From Micropterix aruncella (lineage: Eukaryota; Arthropoda; Insecta; Lepidoptera; Micropterigidae): a stretch of DNA of 64,000 nt. The stretch is taken from positions 1,037,854-1,101,853 of the forward strand of contig OX155972.1 in assembly GCA_944548615.1 (NCBI GenBank). The letters run 5' to 3'. Below, piece by piece: positions 31,440 through 43,287 of this stretch. The stretch's first letter is position 1; the number at the start of each line of letters is the position of its first letter. The notes beneath the pieces are model-generated. The model saw nothing but the letters and a program-made list of their open reading frames with translations. It had not been told where the DNA came from and ran no database searches. The position numbers were made by a program, and so were the translations under genes.

Positions 31440-32430
31440 TACATTAAGAATTAACAGTAAATTACAATGGAATGCGCACATACAACAATTAGCTAGTAAG
31501 CTATGTAGCTCGATATACTCTATTAAAAAAATCAGAAGTCTTTGTGGTTTTTCGGCAGCCAAATCAGTATACAGTATATTTTACTTATTAATGACTTATG
31601 GACTACTATTTTGGGGAAATGCCGCAACCAGTAAAATAATCTTTCTTTTGCAAAAGAGAGCACTGCACAGCATGTATCAGGTAACGACTAGGACCTCATG
31701 CAAAGAATATTTCAGTAAGTCAACGGTAATGACTATGTATTCGCCGTTCATATACCAGTGTTTAATGTATGCTAGACAGCACCTCACAGAAACTGTAATT
31801 ATTGCAGACATTCACTCGCATCATACCCGCGGTAGCTCCCATTTATGCGTGCCCCGAATACGACTGGCAATAGTACAGAAAAGCTATTTGTATCTTACCA
31901 TTAAATTCTATAATCTACTCCCTACAAAATTTAAACAGCTGGAGGACATAAAATTAAAATAAAAACATCAAAGAGATGCTGATAGGCCACCCTTTCTATA
32001 ATCTGGCCGAATTTGATAGCCATGATTTTTCAAATATTGTGCACATTTAAATTACTTAAAAAAGTACAGCCTTATTGTCTGATTATTTTATATGGTCTTA
32101 TATCTGTACCTTTAGTTTAAAATGCATAACATATCTTTAATTTGATTATCGAACATTTTACTGATAATTTGAATATTACGATGAATAATTTCACTACGTA
32201 TCTTTTCGAATTACTAACTGCTTCAAATAATATGCTTCTATTTTGATTATTTATATTTATAGTTTGACAATCTAGTAGTTAATTAATGACTACCTATGTA
32301 TGTTCAGTAAAGAGTAGTATCGAGACTTATTACCTAGCCCAATTATTTTGACACGTCCAAAAGCGGTTTTTAGCCATCAATTGGACACGACGATAATGTA
32401 ATGTAATGTAATGTAATAAACTCATTCTGT
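31440..32430 (+). pseudogene. 5'-truncated LINE, RT thumb to 3' end
   Basis: 31448-31590 reads INSKLQWNAHIQQLASKLCS then IYSIKKIRSLCGFSAAKSVY. The frame 31591-31962 continues YLLMTYGLLFWGNAA, LLQKRALHSMYQVTTRTSCK, IHSHHTRGSSHL and IKFYNLLPTKFKQ, then stops. This is the region after the RT palm of a jockey/CR1-type LINE and reads almost without breaks after 31448. The 3' UTR runs to repeated TAATG units (about 32397-32420), the 3' terminal microsatellite. AATAAA follows at about 32417. Confidence 0.75.
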
Positions 32431-33400
32431 AATAAATAGTATCACCTGCTGATAGTCAATAATATTCACCCCGCGAGATATAGATATCCTTAGTATTTTC
32501 ATAGCACTCCGGAAGATGGCAAAAAAGCCCTCGGCCACCCTTTTCTCCCCTTGTGCGCTGAGTCTCGTGGAAAATAGAGCATATGCGTGAAATTACCCGA
32601 ATAACTCGCCCTGTATGCGATATAAATGACATCAAACATTACGGTAATCCTACCGATTCCCTACTGCGGCTAATGATCGCCTAATACCACCAAAATCCCC
32701 TTGATTAAGTGGGGTTTGTTGTGTTCCTCTGTATATAATATTGGCTTAAACGTGAGTAATACTTTGAGTTTTTCTCTCGATTCTGATTCTCTCGAAGAAA
32801 CTGCTTAGCCGTGAATAATTATAGATATAGCACTAATTATATATGGTACTAGCTGACCCGGCGAATTTCGAACCGCCCAGTCAATAAATGTCGTGTAACA
32901 GATTAGCTGAACTTAATTTATGATTTTATGAAAGTAATACAATGAATACAAAATAAATATTAAGTTCACTACTTTATTAAGATAATAACACAAAAAATAA
33001 ATATATAAGTTCAAAAATTAAGTACATCAATCACGTGTCAGCAAGACATGATTGAATTAAACTATTTATATATTGTGCAGCATGGGATGCACTCGGTTTA
33101 ATTCTCTTCATTAAAGCACTTTTTTTTTTTTCTATTTGAAAAAACAACAGATTTACATCAGTCTTACGTACTAGAGATAATATTACATTAAGTTATTTGA
33201 TATAAATCTAAAAACGTTTTCTACTTATTGATAATTTACCTATTTTGTTATACTCTTCTAATACCTTAAATATTTTATTATAATTTCATTTTGGTGTTTT
33301 TTTTTTTTTTAGTCCGTTATTTTTGCAGAGGCGAGTTGCTTGAATTGTGATTTACTAAGAATCATACCATCAAAGCAATTAACAATTTTCACATATGAGT
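32430..33400. other. No gene; Helitron-type end near 32850
   Basis: GTACTAGCTGACCCGGCGAA at about 32847 resembles a Helitron 3' terminus on the minus strand (TTCGCCGGGTCAGCTAGT). The matching 5' end was not found. The rest is AT-rich. 33120-33300 may be 3' UTR of the LINE remnant that follows. Confidence 0.4.
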
Positions 33401-33403
33401 GCA

Positions 33404-33660
33404 TTATACGGGGCACCGGCGAGAATAGAGCGTTATTGGTTGAACAATGCGGCGGGCGGAGACATCACAACGACGAGTTCTGTGGGTCGACGGAACGTTC
33501 AGCGGGAAACAACTGAGCAGATCAGGGCAGTCGAGTTTATGGGTAACGAGTGAATTAATGAGGAGAAGATCTGTAAGAGTACGTCTCGTCTTCAGAGATT
33601 GACATTTAAAAAAGTGAGTTTGGGCGTTGTAATCGGCGAATTCTATTTCGTGAATGAATG
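33404..33660 (-). pseudogene. LINE RT C-terminal fragment fused to a Helitron remnant
   Basis: The downstream part of the 127-codon minus frame reads HFFKCQSLKTRRTLTDLLLI, NSLVTHKLDCPDLLSCF and LNVPSTHRTRR. It parallels the minus fragment at 49000-49284 (NRLKTRRTITDITCLNKLL and LDSPASLERVQFRVP), so both are the same LINE type. It continues in frame from the helicase segment immediately upstream, which makes a chance chimeric frame. Confidence 0.6.
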
Positions 33661-33795
33661 ACTTGTGATATACGACATTTTTTGTTTTTTTATCAGACGC
33701 GAGAACAAATAAAGCGGGTGATTTTCCGACACGTGAACATTCAACATACAAGTGACCATGAGAAAAACACGAATTTACATTTTGCATGGAAAAAT
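33660..33795 (-). pseudogene. Helitron helicase C-terminal remnant
   Basis: The start of the minus frame reads SCFSHGHLYVECSRVGKSPA and then LFVLASDKKTKNVVYHKS. The block FxHGQLYVAxSRVG is the conserved last helicase motif of Helitron Rep/Hel (PIF1-like) proteins. That protein unwinds DNA and nicks it for rolling-circle-like transposition. Only about 45 codons remain. An autonomous Helitron must have been present in this lineage. Start codon choice is not meaningful for a fragment. Confidence 0.7.
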
Positions 33796-33958
33796 GTTTT
33801 TTCTATTATTTTAATTTTTCGTCAATTTTCAAATTTTTGTTTTTAATCGTTATTCTGCTATTCGGGTCGGAGACAAATACTACAAATCAAAAACCATGAA
33901 ACTCAGTCAGGCCATTCTCGAGTTATAAGTGTTTGAACAAAGGCGACTTTGTTATATA

Positions 33959-34228
<270 letters not shown>

Positions 34229-34229
34229 T

Positions 34230-34668
<439 letters not shown>

Positions 34669-34669
34669 T

Positions 34670-34975
34670 TGGGTCCTTACCTATGTAAATACTGTTTTTT
34701 CACACTGACCACTTTGAACTTTGATAACTTGGGTTTGAGTTAAAATTTCAAATTAAAATAAGTTTTAATTCAACGCCATGTTATTATTTTTTAAGAATTA
34801 GCTGTTTATTTGTCTTTCCGTCGTCCGTTTTTGTTCAAATATTTTCTATAATGCAACCATGGTAAATTTGAAAATTTGCATTATTTTCAAATATGATATC
34901 TTGGGCCGGTGTTTTCTATAACAGCTTCTTGCAGTCTGGCTATACAGTTGCGGTAAATGTGTACGTTTAAGCGTG
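34670..34975. repeat. Family M dispersed repeat, copy 2
   Basis: Reverse complement of 3440-3765. It ends against retroposon A13. Confidence 0.55.
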
Positions 34976-34977
34976 GT

Positions 34978-35165
34978 AGACTGGCAAAGGACGCCACAGC
35001 CCTTGATCAATTCGAACTGAATTACCGCTTACATTAGGTAGAGGCCGCGCAAGCGACATCAGAACAGTGACCAGACGGGAGATAGAGAAAACCGGCCAAA
35101 TCCAGTAGTCAAATCGTTTCGCCAACAAGTCTACCTTCTCGTTCCCGTCAATAGAAAGCACCACT
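34978..35165 (+). mobile_element. Retroposon A, divergent fragment A13
   Basis: GGCAAAGGACGCCACAGCCC, GAACTGAATTACCGCTTACA, GAGGCCGCGCAAGCGACATC and CCAGACGGGAG follow the order of the A7 subfamily, including the GAATTACCGCT insert absent from A1-A6. Both ends are missing. Confidence 0.65.
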
Positions 35166-35230
35166 GCGCGCCCGTCCTTAACAAAATAGAAGTACTCACA
35201 TTAGAAGGCGAATTCATTTCTAAATCCCTT

Positions 35231-35243
35231 ATTTACGCGAACG

Positions 35244-35285
<42 letters not shown>

Positions 35286-35286
35286 T
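35231..35286. repeat. (GAACAC)n hexamer array
   Basis: About nine units of GAACAC/CGAACA, with variant units at both edges. Just inside a family D repeat. Confidence 0.9.
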
Positions 35287-35329
35287 GACATTCTCTCAGA
35301 CACACCCCAGTCAACATTGTTACAAGACA

Positions 35330-35755
35330 TGAAAACAAGTAAATATATTTAAAAAAAAATAAAAACACGACTGCCGTTACAGTAAGTGGAGTATTGTATT
35401 TATAGTTATTTTTGTTACGGGTTTTTTAATGAAATATTTGTGATTTATATATAATCCACATAGATAGATGTATATTACATTTCATTTCATTCATTTCATT
35501 CATTTCATTACAGAATGTACTCAAACAGACCTTTCATTTGATATCCGGAGACGTTGACATTTGGACAACTATTTACTTAATAGGTTGACAGTTAATTACA
35601 CTCAGGAGAACATAACGATTCTAACAATACCACATACTTCCAAATTGGTTTAAGCATTTAGAAGTTATAGTGGAATAAAGAAACGGAAAACATACATTGA
35701 TGAATTCTGAACACATTACACACCTTTTGTGTTGGGTAGTCGTGTAAAAAGATAA
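35330..35755. repeat. Family D dispersed repeat
   Basis: Parallels 8440-8950 block by block and contains repeated TTCATTTCA at 35478-35511. The end block (AAACGGAAAACATACATTGA then GAATTCTGAACACATTA) is the reverse of the fragments at 1382 and 22505. Confidence 0.6.
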
Positions 35756-35759
35756 AATT

Positions 35760-36075
35760 GTAGTTACTAATTTACGTTTAGTTTAATACCAGCGCTTATT
35801 TTTATACTCAGGCTGTAAATTGTTCTACATGCTACAACCATATATAAAATTACTTCAAAAAAATGCAATAATAACGTAATAAAATCTAGCGTTGCATGCG
35901 TAAAATTATGTCTCTCACAATTACCTGTTATTATAACAGATTGACAAATTCACTTATCTGCTAATTTTGTATGTCATTATTTCACTGGTTTGCCTATAAT
36001 ATCTAAATCAAATCAATAGTAATTCGTAATGTTCATTGAATGGCCTGAAATAACGATTTAAAAAAAATATATAAG
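35760..36075. other. No feature recognised
   Basis: AT-rich, no open frame, directly upstream of the Penelope coding region. Confidence 0.4.
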
Positions 36076-36077
36076 GC

Positions 36078-37091
36078 AACATTCAAACGGTGAAAGAATT
36101 CCTGGGTCATCTAAACTCCATACACCCAAAAATCAGTTTCACCTATGAAGTAGAGAAGGACGGCTCCTTACCATTTTTGGATGTCAAAGTGACGAGGAGA
36201 AGTGACAATACTCTCGGACATACGGTATATCGGAAGCCCACACATACGGACAGATATTTGCATGCAAGCTCACACCATCATCCCTACCATCTACGTTCAG
36301 TGCAAACGTCGCTCGTGAATCGAGCACGCGATCTATGCGACACTGAGCATTTTCCGAAGGAGATGGAACATGTCAATGATGTCCTTAGGAAAAATGGATA
36401 CGGAAAATATCACGAGACACGCACACGATCTAATACGGACGAAACTCAAAAACCGAGCAGATCAAGAGCATTCTTACCATACGTCAAGGGCGTGACAGAT
36501 CGAATAAGTAAGATGCTAAACAGATTCGATATAAAAACGATCTTCAAACCGACCCAAAATATAGCTCGATTTTTGAGGCCTGTAAAGGATGTAATACCAC
36601 TGCAAACCCCGGGTGTGTATAAAGTCGAATGCAGCTGCGGTCTAGCCTACGTTGGACAAACGAAACGGCCCATAGCCACGCGACTGACAGAACACATCAA
36701 AGCTGTTAAAAACGTTCAGCGAGAAAAATCGGCGATCTGCGAACATATATTGGATAGCGGAAGTAACCACTGGATGCAGTTTCAAAATCCCATTGTTCTA
36801 TCCAAGGAACAATTCTACTTTCCTCGCATGATCCGGGAAGCCATTGAAATAAGAAGAACTCCGAACTTCAATAGAGATGACGGCTACAAACTCTCTTCTA
36901 CGTGGAACCCTCTTCTTAAAATGTTCCCGCCGCCGAACGCCGAACGCAAAGACGTAAAACAGGATACAGTGAGTGTTGTGTGCAAGACGGATTTTAAAAA
37001 TTCCCGCGCTCCGAGCCCGGCCCCCCACCACCGTTATAACCTACGCAGTGGCGGCAGCGGTTTGCGGCCTACCCGCAAAACAACGGACTGA
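36078..37091 (+). CDS. Penelope-like element: RT C-terminal part plus GIY-YIG endonuclease (5'-truncated)
   Basis: A single open frame of about 333 codons without an ATG at its start, because the copy is 5'-truncated. Residues 1-75 (EFLGHLNSIHPKISFTYEVE, GSLPFLDVKV, GHTVYRKPTHTDRYLHA) are the last RT motif and thumb typical of Penelope-like proteins. Residues about 76-165 are the linker. From about 180 follow GVYKVECSCGLAYVGQTKR then ATRLTEHIK: a GIY-YIG nuclease with its GVY...YVG core, the catalytic-type Arg in TKR and a CxC before it. The ending AICEHILDSGSNH is the usual His-containing block. Penelope proteins copy their RNA into DNA, and the nuclease nicks the target. The rest (RYNLRSGGSG) is basic. 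The C-terminal ~105 residues are repeated, apparently identically, at 61235-61552. Confidence 0.88.
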   Translation, partial: NIQTVKEFLGHLNSIHPKISFTYEVEKDGSLPFLDVKVTRRSDNTLGHTVYRKPTHTDRYLHASSHHHPYHLRSVQTSLVNRARDLCDTEHFPKEMEHVNDVLRKNGYGKYHETRTRSNTDETQKPSRSRAFLPYVKGVTDRISKMLNRFDIKTIFKPTQNIARFLRPVKDVIPLQTPGVYKVECSCGLAYVGQTKRPIATRLTEHIKAVKNVQREKSAICEHILDSGSNHWMQFQNPIVLSKEQFYFPRMIREAIEIRRTPNFNRDDGYKLSSTWNPLLKMFPPPNAERKDVKQDTVSVVCKTDFKNSRAPSPAPHHRYNLRSGGSGLRPTRKTTD

Positions 37092-37232
37092 CAGCTCTTC
37101 AGTTTACCCTAGACAACGGCGGCTGCAACGTCACCGAAACGTCGGGTCCTACAAATTTCACGCGGTAAATTCGTTTTCTATCCTATTTATAATGTCAAAC
37201 AACCGCGATAGTCTTCGATTTCATATGGAAAG
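37091..37232 (+). mobile_element. Penelope-like 3' terminal repeat and tail
   Basis: Follows the stop codon: CAGCTCTTCAGTTTACCCTA, GACAACGGCGGCTGCAACGT, CACCGAAACGTCGGGTCCTA, CGCGGTAAATTCGTTTTCTA, then the tail ATGTCAAACAACCGCGATAG and TCTTCGATTTCATA. This defines the family consensus used for the other pieces. Confidence 0.85.
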
Positions 37233-37309
37233 TAAACCCAGAATTTTCAAACTCCCTTATAACATAAATTGAGTTTCTTACCAAATTACGTATAATTATT
37301 TTTTTAAAT

Positions 37310-37425
37310 TGCAGGTAGTCCCGATATTTCGGCGATGTTGCAACCGCCGTTGTCCAGGGTAGACTGTATACCCTGGATAACGGCGGTTGCGACAACGCCG
37401 AAACCACCGATCACCTCGATTAACA
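37310..37425. mobile_element. Penelope-like inverted pair, short and decayed
   Basis: CCCGATATTTCGGCGATGTT with CCGCCGTTGTCCAGGGTAGA on one arm and CCCTGGATAACGGCGGTTGC with CAACGCCGAAACCACCGA on the other. It lies only ~80 bp beyond the coding Penelope copy. Confidence 0.65.
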
Positions 37426-37681
37426 AAAGTGGTAATGTTTTTAGTTTGTTGTTCTTCTGTCCCCGACTGTCCCATCCAAACAGTTTACCTCCCAATACAA
37501 ACTGCAACTACCCGCAATTAGATCGGCGCGTGTGTGTGCATCTGCATCTGTGTTGAGCGTGTGTGTCGGGCGTGTGTGTGTGTGTGAAGCGGAGCAGCAC
37601 AGTAATTGAGTTAACACGAAACTCCGCCGACGGCTAAACTAATTTGCAGTTTGGAGTTTCCTAAACTTCGACGATAGCGTC

Positions 37682-37716
37682 ATGTCACCGCGATCACTAA
37701 CAATGTCGCAGTGCAG
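37682..37716 (+). CDS. Possible short first exon of a host gene
   Basis: An ATG at 37682 opens MSPRSLTMSQCR and ends in a strong splice donor, CAG|GTAAGTAG, at 37717. Upstream, 37520-37680 is GC-richer with GTGTGT runs, as in some insect 5' UTRs. No acceptor or continuing exon was recognised downstream, and a retroposon lies 280 bp further on. It may be chance; listed because start, donor and composition agree. Confidence 0.2.
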
Positions 37717-37719
37717 GTA

Positions 37720-37990
37720 AGTAGACTATGCGCGCCAGGTATTTTAAGAGACGACCGACATTCTTAGTTAGATTAACTCCGGTAATTAACTTAGAATCGA
37801 ACGAAATGTAGGTAAGTCAAACGCTTTTACACCTTGTACCCTTTTAATTTCTGAATACTGACAATCTAGGTTATCTCAAAAATGTCAAACCTACTAATAA
37901 GCTACATGCCTATTGTTTGTTTTTGTTTAAAAAATCAGATATCTTTGTTTTTGTTGTGATACAGGCCTTATACAATATATCTGTCTAGCA
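37720..37990. other. No feature recognised
   Basis: AT-rich sequence between the candidate exon and retroposon A8. Confidence 0.4.
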
Positions 37991-37997
37991 AACATCA

Positions 37998-38668
37998 AAT
38001 AGGGTTGTCGATTACAGCGGGCGAGTCCGTCACCTCAGGAAGTTTTAACGATTAGTCGTTCTATCTCCCTGGAGTGAGCGCAGAAGACTTGAGCACAAAA
38101 CAGTCCACCGTCTAGCTACGCCACAAGCCCGTAAGATGCCAACGACTTAACCGCGAGATAGCCAGGAGTGTTACCCGGCGGGCCTACACTCACGCCCTTA
38201 CTTCCAATTGTGACCAGATTACTCCGGTCTCTCGTTTGGTTACGAGTTCGAGGTCGCTTGCGCGGTCCTCTCCCTTACGAAGCGGTGAAACGGTGTTTAC
38301 CGAATCTATCGCGTACCACAGCGTCCTTTGCCCGGCTGTTCACCCAGGATCGGGTAGCCGATGGTCATTTCAAGAGCAGTCGCCGTAAGGTCCGCAACCA
38401 CCCCCGCTCTATAGGAAACATTACTGCTTCCAGACTCCCCCGACTGTTAGTCAGAGTGCACAGTCGATTGGCTTACGCCGCACGGTGCGCAGACCACCCA
38501 GAAGCGCCAGAAGGTTGGTTCCTAGGGGAAACTAGCCCTAAGGCCAGAGTCCTCCCCGGGCTCGCACTTCATGCGTGGAGGCCGCCGGATAGGTGTTGAC
38601 CCGTGACTGTGGCCAATCCTGAACAGAATGGGTCTTTGTGGCCAACTCAGCAAAGGCCCATTAGCTCT
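37998..38668 (-). mobile_element. Retroposon A, copy A8
   Basis: About 670 bp; 3' end on minus TAATCGACAACCCTA, 5' end GAGCTAATGGGCC. No target duplication could be found, unlike A1, A2 and A5-A7, so one flank may have been rearranged. The 143-codon plus frame inside it is not shared by the other copies. Confidence 0.82.
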
Positions 38669-38915
38669 CGAGGCAGAGACTTCTTCAAGGCATTGCATAT
38701 GATAATGATGACGATGACTCTGTTTGGGGTTGGTTATCGATAGTCGCACATCCGTGCTTGGCTCTCCATATGTAGTCTTTTACGTGACCTCGTGAATACT
38801 TTCTTGGTTGCAGAACGTATAGTTCTACAACCTTCTCACGTCGAGCTACCTAGTAATTTTCCGTGATCTTTTTTCTTGTAAATAATTACATTTTAAATAT
38901 CATACAATGCTTTAA
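38668..38915. other. No feature recognised
   Basis: Short AT-rich interval between two A-family copies. Confidence 0.4.
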
Positions 38916-38917
38916 GC

Positions 38918-39128
38918 AACCGGAGTAATCTGGTCGCAATTGGAAGCAAGGGCGTGAGTGTAAGCCTGCTGTGTAACATTCCTGGCTATCTCGCAGTTAA
39001 GGCGTTGGCCTCTTGCTGGCATGTGGCGGAGCTTGGCGGTGGATTGTTTTGTCCAAGTCTTCTGCGTTCGAGAACGACTAATCGTTAAAACTTCCTGAGG
39101 TGACGGGTTCGCCCGTTGTAGTTCACAA
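38918..39128 (+). mobile_element. Retroposon A, 5'-truncated copy A9
   Basis: Starts at GAGTAATCTGGTCGCAATTG and runs to the normal 3' end CGCCCGTTGTAGTTCACAAA, with an internal gap after TTCTGCG. A 3'-complete, 5'-truncated copy is the direct evidence for the family's polarity. Confidence 0.8.
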
Positions 39129-39129
39129 A

Positions 39130-40500
39130 TCTATATGCCTTGCAGGGAGTAACAATGGTTCTGATTTTCTAAAGAGTAAGTCAATCAAACAACAATGAAG
39201 TAAACATATTCAGGTGTATAGAAAACTTACCTCATCAATAGTTTCAGGATCTCTGACTTCTCTTCCGAATCGCTGCCATATAATATGATTTTGCATAGGC
39301 AAACAGTGTTAATAGGTTGTCTCCCTCCTGCGAACGTCGTGTTTCTCTCTATCTCATTCTCTCTTCTACGTGTTCAGTCTCCACCTATCCAGCCGACACT
39401 GATCATTTTACTACCTCGTTAAACCCGAGGTGACTTTAATGAGGGTAGTTTCGCGCATTGAGGGCGCGGTCTTGGTGTACCACCTTCATAGGTCTGTACT
39501 TACTTTTGATATAAGGAACGATAAGGACTGTGCCAATATCGTATATCGAATAGCACATATATTTAATTACATATCATACTAGTACCGTAAACATTGCACA
39601 CAACAAAGCCGTGAATATATGTATTCTATAGTTTTGAATAAGGGAATCACCAACATAGCATATTAAAGAAACCATGGAAACGAGAGAAACCATGGAAACA
39701 AGAGGCAAGGAAAATAACAACAAAAACAAAAGTAACATATTTTGTTTTAAAATTTTCATTCTTTCACGCATATACATTGTAACAAATAGAAATAATTGAA
39801 TTTATAATTTATTAGAGCCACATTGAAAGTGGAATTATAAAGTGATATAACAAAACAGTTTTTTATTCAACCTTCAAGCGGTAGAGACAAAAATACTAGA
39901 GTCAGTGTTCGGAAAACTTTCGATAATTGAGTGCATCACAAGAGAGAACTTCGCGAGACCAGACTTCGACCGGACCGAGTTTATAACCCGACCCCGACGA
40001 TATCTACGCTTCGCAGGACAGTACTGCTCTTCAAACGGTAAGCGACAATAACAGCTTATACCTTGATGCCTCAATTATGCGAGCGGCTAGATTTACAAAC
40101 TAGTGGAGACTAGATCGATCTAATAGGAAAAGAGATCGCTGCGGAATCTGCAAAAGGAGGTACGATACAAGAGCTTAAGGTCACCTTGTATCGCAACTCG
40201 CCGAGGAGAGACACGCCTCTACGAGTACCCGGTGTGCCATCGGCAGTAAAACGCCGGTTCACATCACCCCTGGGTGCCACCAAAATTGCACCTTGTCGTT
40301 CTATGGCTACCCTAAAATAAGGTGGCAGATCTTCGATCGGTTTAACCGCTGACCGCTGGATTTGCCACTACATAGAATCGTTTTCCGAACAATATGTAAT
40401 AATAGGATGGGGATGGAACAGCGGATTCTAACATAAATTTGGTAAGAAAAGTGCAAAAAAATATCCGGAAAATCAGCGATGCCTATTATGTGGCTTCATC
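39130..40500. other. No gene recognised (about 1.4 kb)
   Basis: 39420-39440 has a short hairpin (CCTCGTTAAACCCGAGG). 39890-40400 is GC-richer with no long frame: it includes AGACCAGACTTCGACCGGAC and CCTGGGTGCCACCAAAATTG, and may be an old retroelement. The minus frames at 39574-39777 and 39874-40074 are not recognised. Confidence 0.4.
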
Positions 40501-41030
40501 ATATCCTCCTAATGAAGCGGCATGCATTGTGTCATAGTTCTAGGTATTTGCCATATATTGAGCGAGATACTTGCATTCGATTTCTAAACCCTTATTTTTC
40601 TTGTAGATATAATTGATATTTTATCGCCCATAATATTCGCGATTTTCAAGTTCGATTTTCAAATTCCTAACATTTACCGATCATTTTACAGATTATCATT
40701 GTAATTTTAATTTTATTGTATTTTATTATTATTATTATTACTGGTTATATTTTGATGTTTTTGTTAGTTTTTTTCAACATGTTTATGAAGTAGGTATTAG
40801 AAATCATTAAATAACTATTGAAATACATACTATTTATTTATTACAGTTATTTAATTTTATTTTTTCTTTTTCTCAGACATAATACTTTCATAAGTGTGCG
40901 CACAATACAAAACTTACAAGTAACCTAGTCTAGTCTACCTTGGTACGGGCTTCGGGCTACTTAGCAGACTTTGTAAATTACCATTTTGAACATTTGAAAA
41001 TAAAATTATTCTTATTCTTATCCTTATTTA
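40500..41030 (+). mobile_element. LINE 3' end
   Basis: T-rich 3' UTR-like sequence ending CTACCTTGGTACGGGCTTCG, GGGCTACTTAGCAGACTTTG and then repeated ATTCTT. The GGTACGGGCT(A/T) block and following ~60 bp match the LINE end at 2346-2437. No RT codons recognised. Confidence 0.55.
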
Positions 41031-41695
41031 AAAAAGGTTGATTATTAAATTCGTAAACCACAAATGATATAAATAAATAACGAAATATTAAAATGAAGAT
41101 TTACAACCAGGTTATAGGCATTATTCTCATCATTCTAAGAAACCTCTCTTTTCCATTATATGTAGTTAATAGTCAAAAGTCTTTTATTTAAGGAATGACC
41201 TACTGCAACATATTTTTTACCTTCAGAAGTTTGATTTAAGGCTTTTGAATAAGGTTTGGTAAAAATTGTCGAAACGCTAAAACAAAACATAAGGCAAATT
41301 ACCCAACTGCCAGGAATGCCCTCTTTGCCCGAAGGGGGGGGGGGGGTGGTCTAAGGACACAAAGTAATTTCCATCAAGAACGAAACTCATAAGTTTGAGA
41401 CAAGTAAAAGTAAATACAGCCAAATGACGACCAGGTAAACACCCAATAACGAATAAAATGCACTAAGGCCCAAGTAAAATACTTTGCAATTTTGTTCAAA
41501 AATCCAATTAAAATATTTTATTTTGCACAGATTCTAAATTCGTGCTCGCAGGCGAACAGGATGACTGCAGCGAGGTGAGATGGGTTCGGGGTTTATTCAC
41601 GCGGTACGAGAGCACGCCAATTTTTTAAATAACTTCATACGCGAGAGTGCGTGCATTAGGCACTATGCCCGCTACAGGCCCACTTCCCTATATTA
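41030..41695. other. No feature recognised
   Basis: Contains a G11-12 run at about 41334-41346. No gene. Confidence 0.4.
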
Positions 41696-42219
41696 CTTGA
41701 CAATGGTATTAAGATTGTCTTACTGATCCGCAACTTCCTCCCCTAAAGCTTGCCACACTTTCCTATTATGGGTTATCCTTATCCAAGTAACTCTTACAGT
41801 TTTTCGATTATCGTCCTCCCATTTTTCGCGCTGTTCTCTTTTTTTCTTCTATGTTGCCTTGGACACCATTGGGTTACCTTCTTAGCCCATATTTCTTACC
41901 ATATGACCCACCTCTATTGACCTGCCTACCTCTATTTGAGTTTACTTATGCAGTATATGACACCATTAAGTTTAGTTTACTTCCGTAATTTTCTAGTTTG
42001 ATTTTGTCTTTTAACTTGACATTGATCATGCTTCGTTCCATACTGTGTTGACTGGTCTTAAGTTTGTGTATATTTTGTTTCGTTAGGCTCCATGTTTGAT
42101 ACCCAGAAGTCATGACGGGTAAAATGCATGAAGATGAATGAATCAAATATTATTTTCTTAGCTTTGAGTGGTTTTTCGAAATTTCTTTAATAGTCCAGTA
42201 TCTTTTCCATGCTATTGTA

Positions 42220-43015
42220 GGGCCAAAATCAACGTGCACCTGGAGTCATAAATCATTAGGCCGGTCGACGCGCGTCAGGATGTCCGACAAGTCGACGTTG
42301 CTTATCGATAATTTACTCAAATCAAATCAAATAATTTATTCTCTTAAAAACTTATACGTAGACATTGTATCATTGCTTACATTTATACTTCTTACATTAT
42401 TGAATTCACTATAATGTTGCCGAACAAAATGAAAAATATTTATTATTTAGAATGTCGTACAAAAATACATCGGGATTTTTTTCTACAAGATAGCAGCGAC
42501 AGCAGTTCAGATGACGAGTAGAATATAGCTTTTTTAATATACATTTTTTAGCTTGACCAACCTATAATTGTATTTTTGTTAAAATGTAATTTGTAATATT
42601 TAGTACTTAGTGTCATGTTACATTTTAAGATAAGATTTAGGTTAATGTAAATATTTTTTTAATATTCTTTAAACTTTTATTTCACTTTATTGTTGCATGT
42701 ATACGTTAGTTTGTAGTTACGAATTTTTTTCTTAATAAATGAGTTTAAAACTAAATAACTAATTATTACAAATAAATCCATCGAAAATTTTCATCATAAA
42801 CTATAATATCCATCGATATCTCTTGGCATCTATATCGATCCAACCATCGATCCATCATAATCCATCGATATTCCATCGATACGTCGATAATCCATCGATA
42901 CTGCTATTATTATTTTTAAAACACGCATCCCCATAGTGCGAGCGTAAAACAGCGAGTGTGAGCGAGAGGTCCGGCCTAATGATCTATGACTCCAGGTGCA
43001 CGTTGATTTTGGCCC
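42220..43015. mobile_element. TIR element with TA duplication and ~45-bp inverted ends
   Basis: The left end GGGCCAAAATCAACGTGCAC continues CTGGAGTCATA(A/G)ATCATTAGGCCGG. The right end is its complement, with one or two differences over ~45 bp. TA flanks both ends (42218-42219 and 43016-43017), the Tc1/mariner-type target. Inside are a LINE tail stub on minus (repeated TCAAA from about 42313), a short acidic reading DSSDSSSDDE at about 42490-42520, and a cluster of ATCGAT cores at 42775-42905. There is no transposase, so it is non-autonomous. It sits inside the RTE remnant. Confidence 0.75.
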
Positions 43016-43287
43016 TACTATAGTTGTTTACTATTATTTATTTATTTTGTTCTGAGGCCTTGTGGTGATATAATCTGTCCAAGTATATTCGTATATTCGT
43101 TAACGTATATTCGTTAAATCTGTATATTCGTTAACATATTCTATTTCAGTGTTGTTGACTGTGATAGGGACGTTGTCATGGTTTGTTATTACTTTGGTTT
43201 TTGTAGCGTTCATTGAGAGTCCAACTCTATTACCGTCATACAAAAGAAGTCTATCCGAAGCATCTCTTGCAGGCTTTTGGGAATTTC

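Noticed and set aside
36798..37031. Minus-strand 77-codon frame opposite the Penelope coding region (also at 61295-61528 plus)
   Set aside because: It is the antisense shadow of the GIY-YIG reading frame.
37091..37232. Hammerhead ribozyme in the Penelope terminal repeat
   Set aside because: Penelope elements often carry one, so I looked for CUGAUGA with GAAA on both strands. Only a CCGAAACGUC-like piece was seen and no CUGAUGA core, so it cannot be supported.
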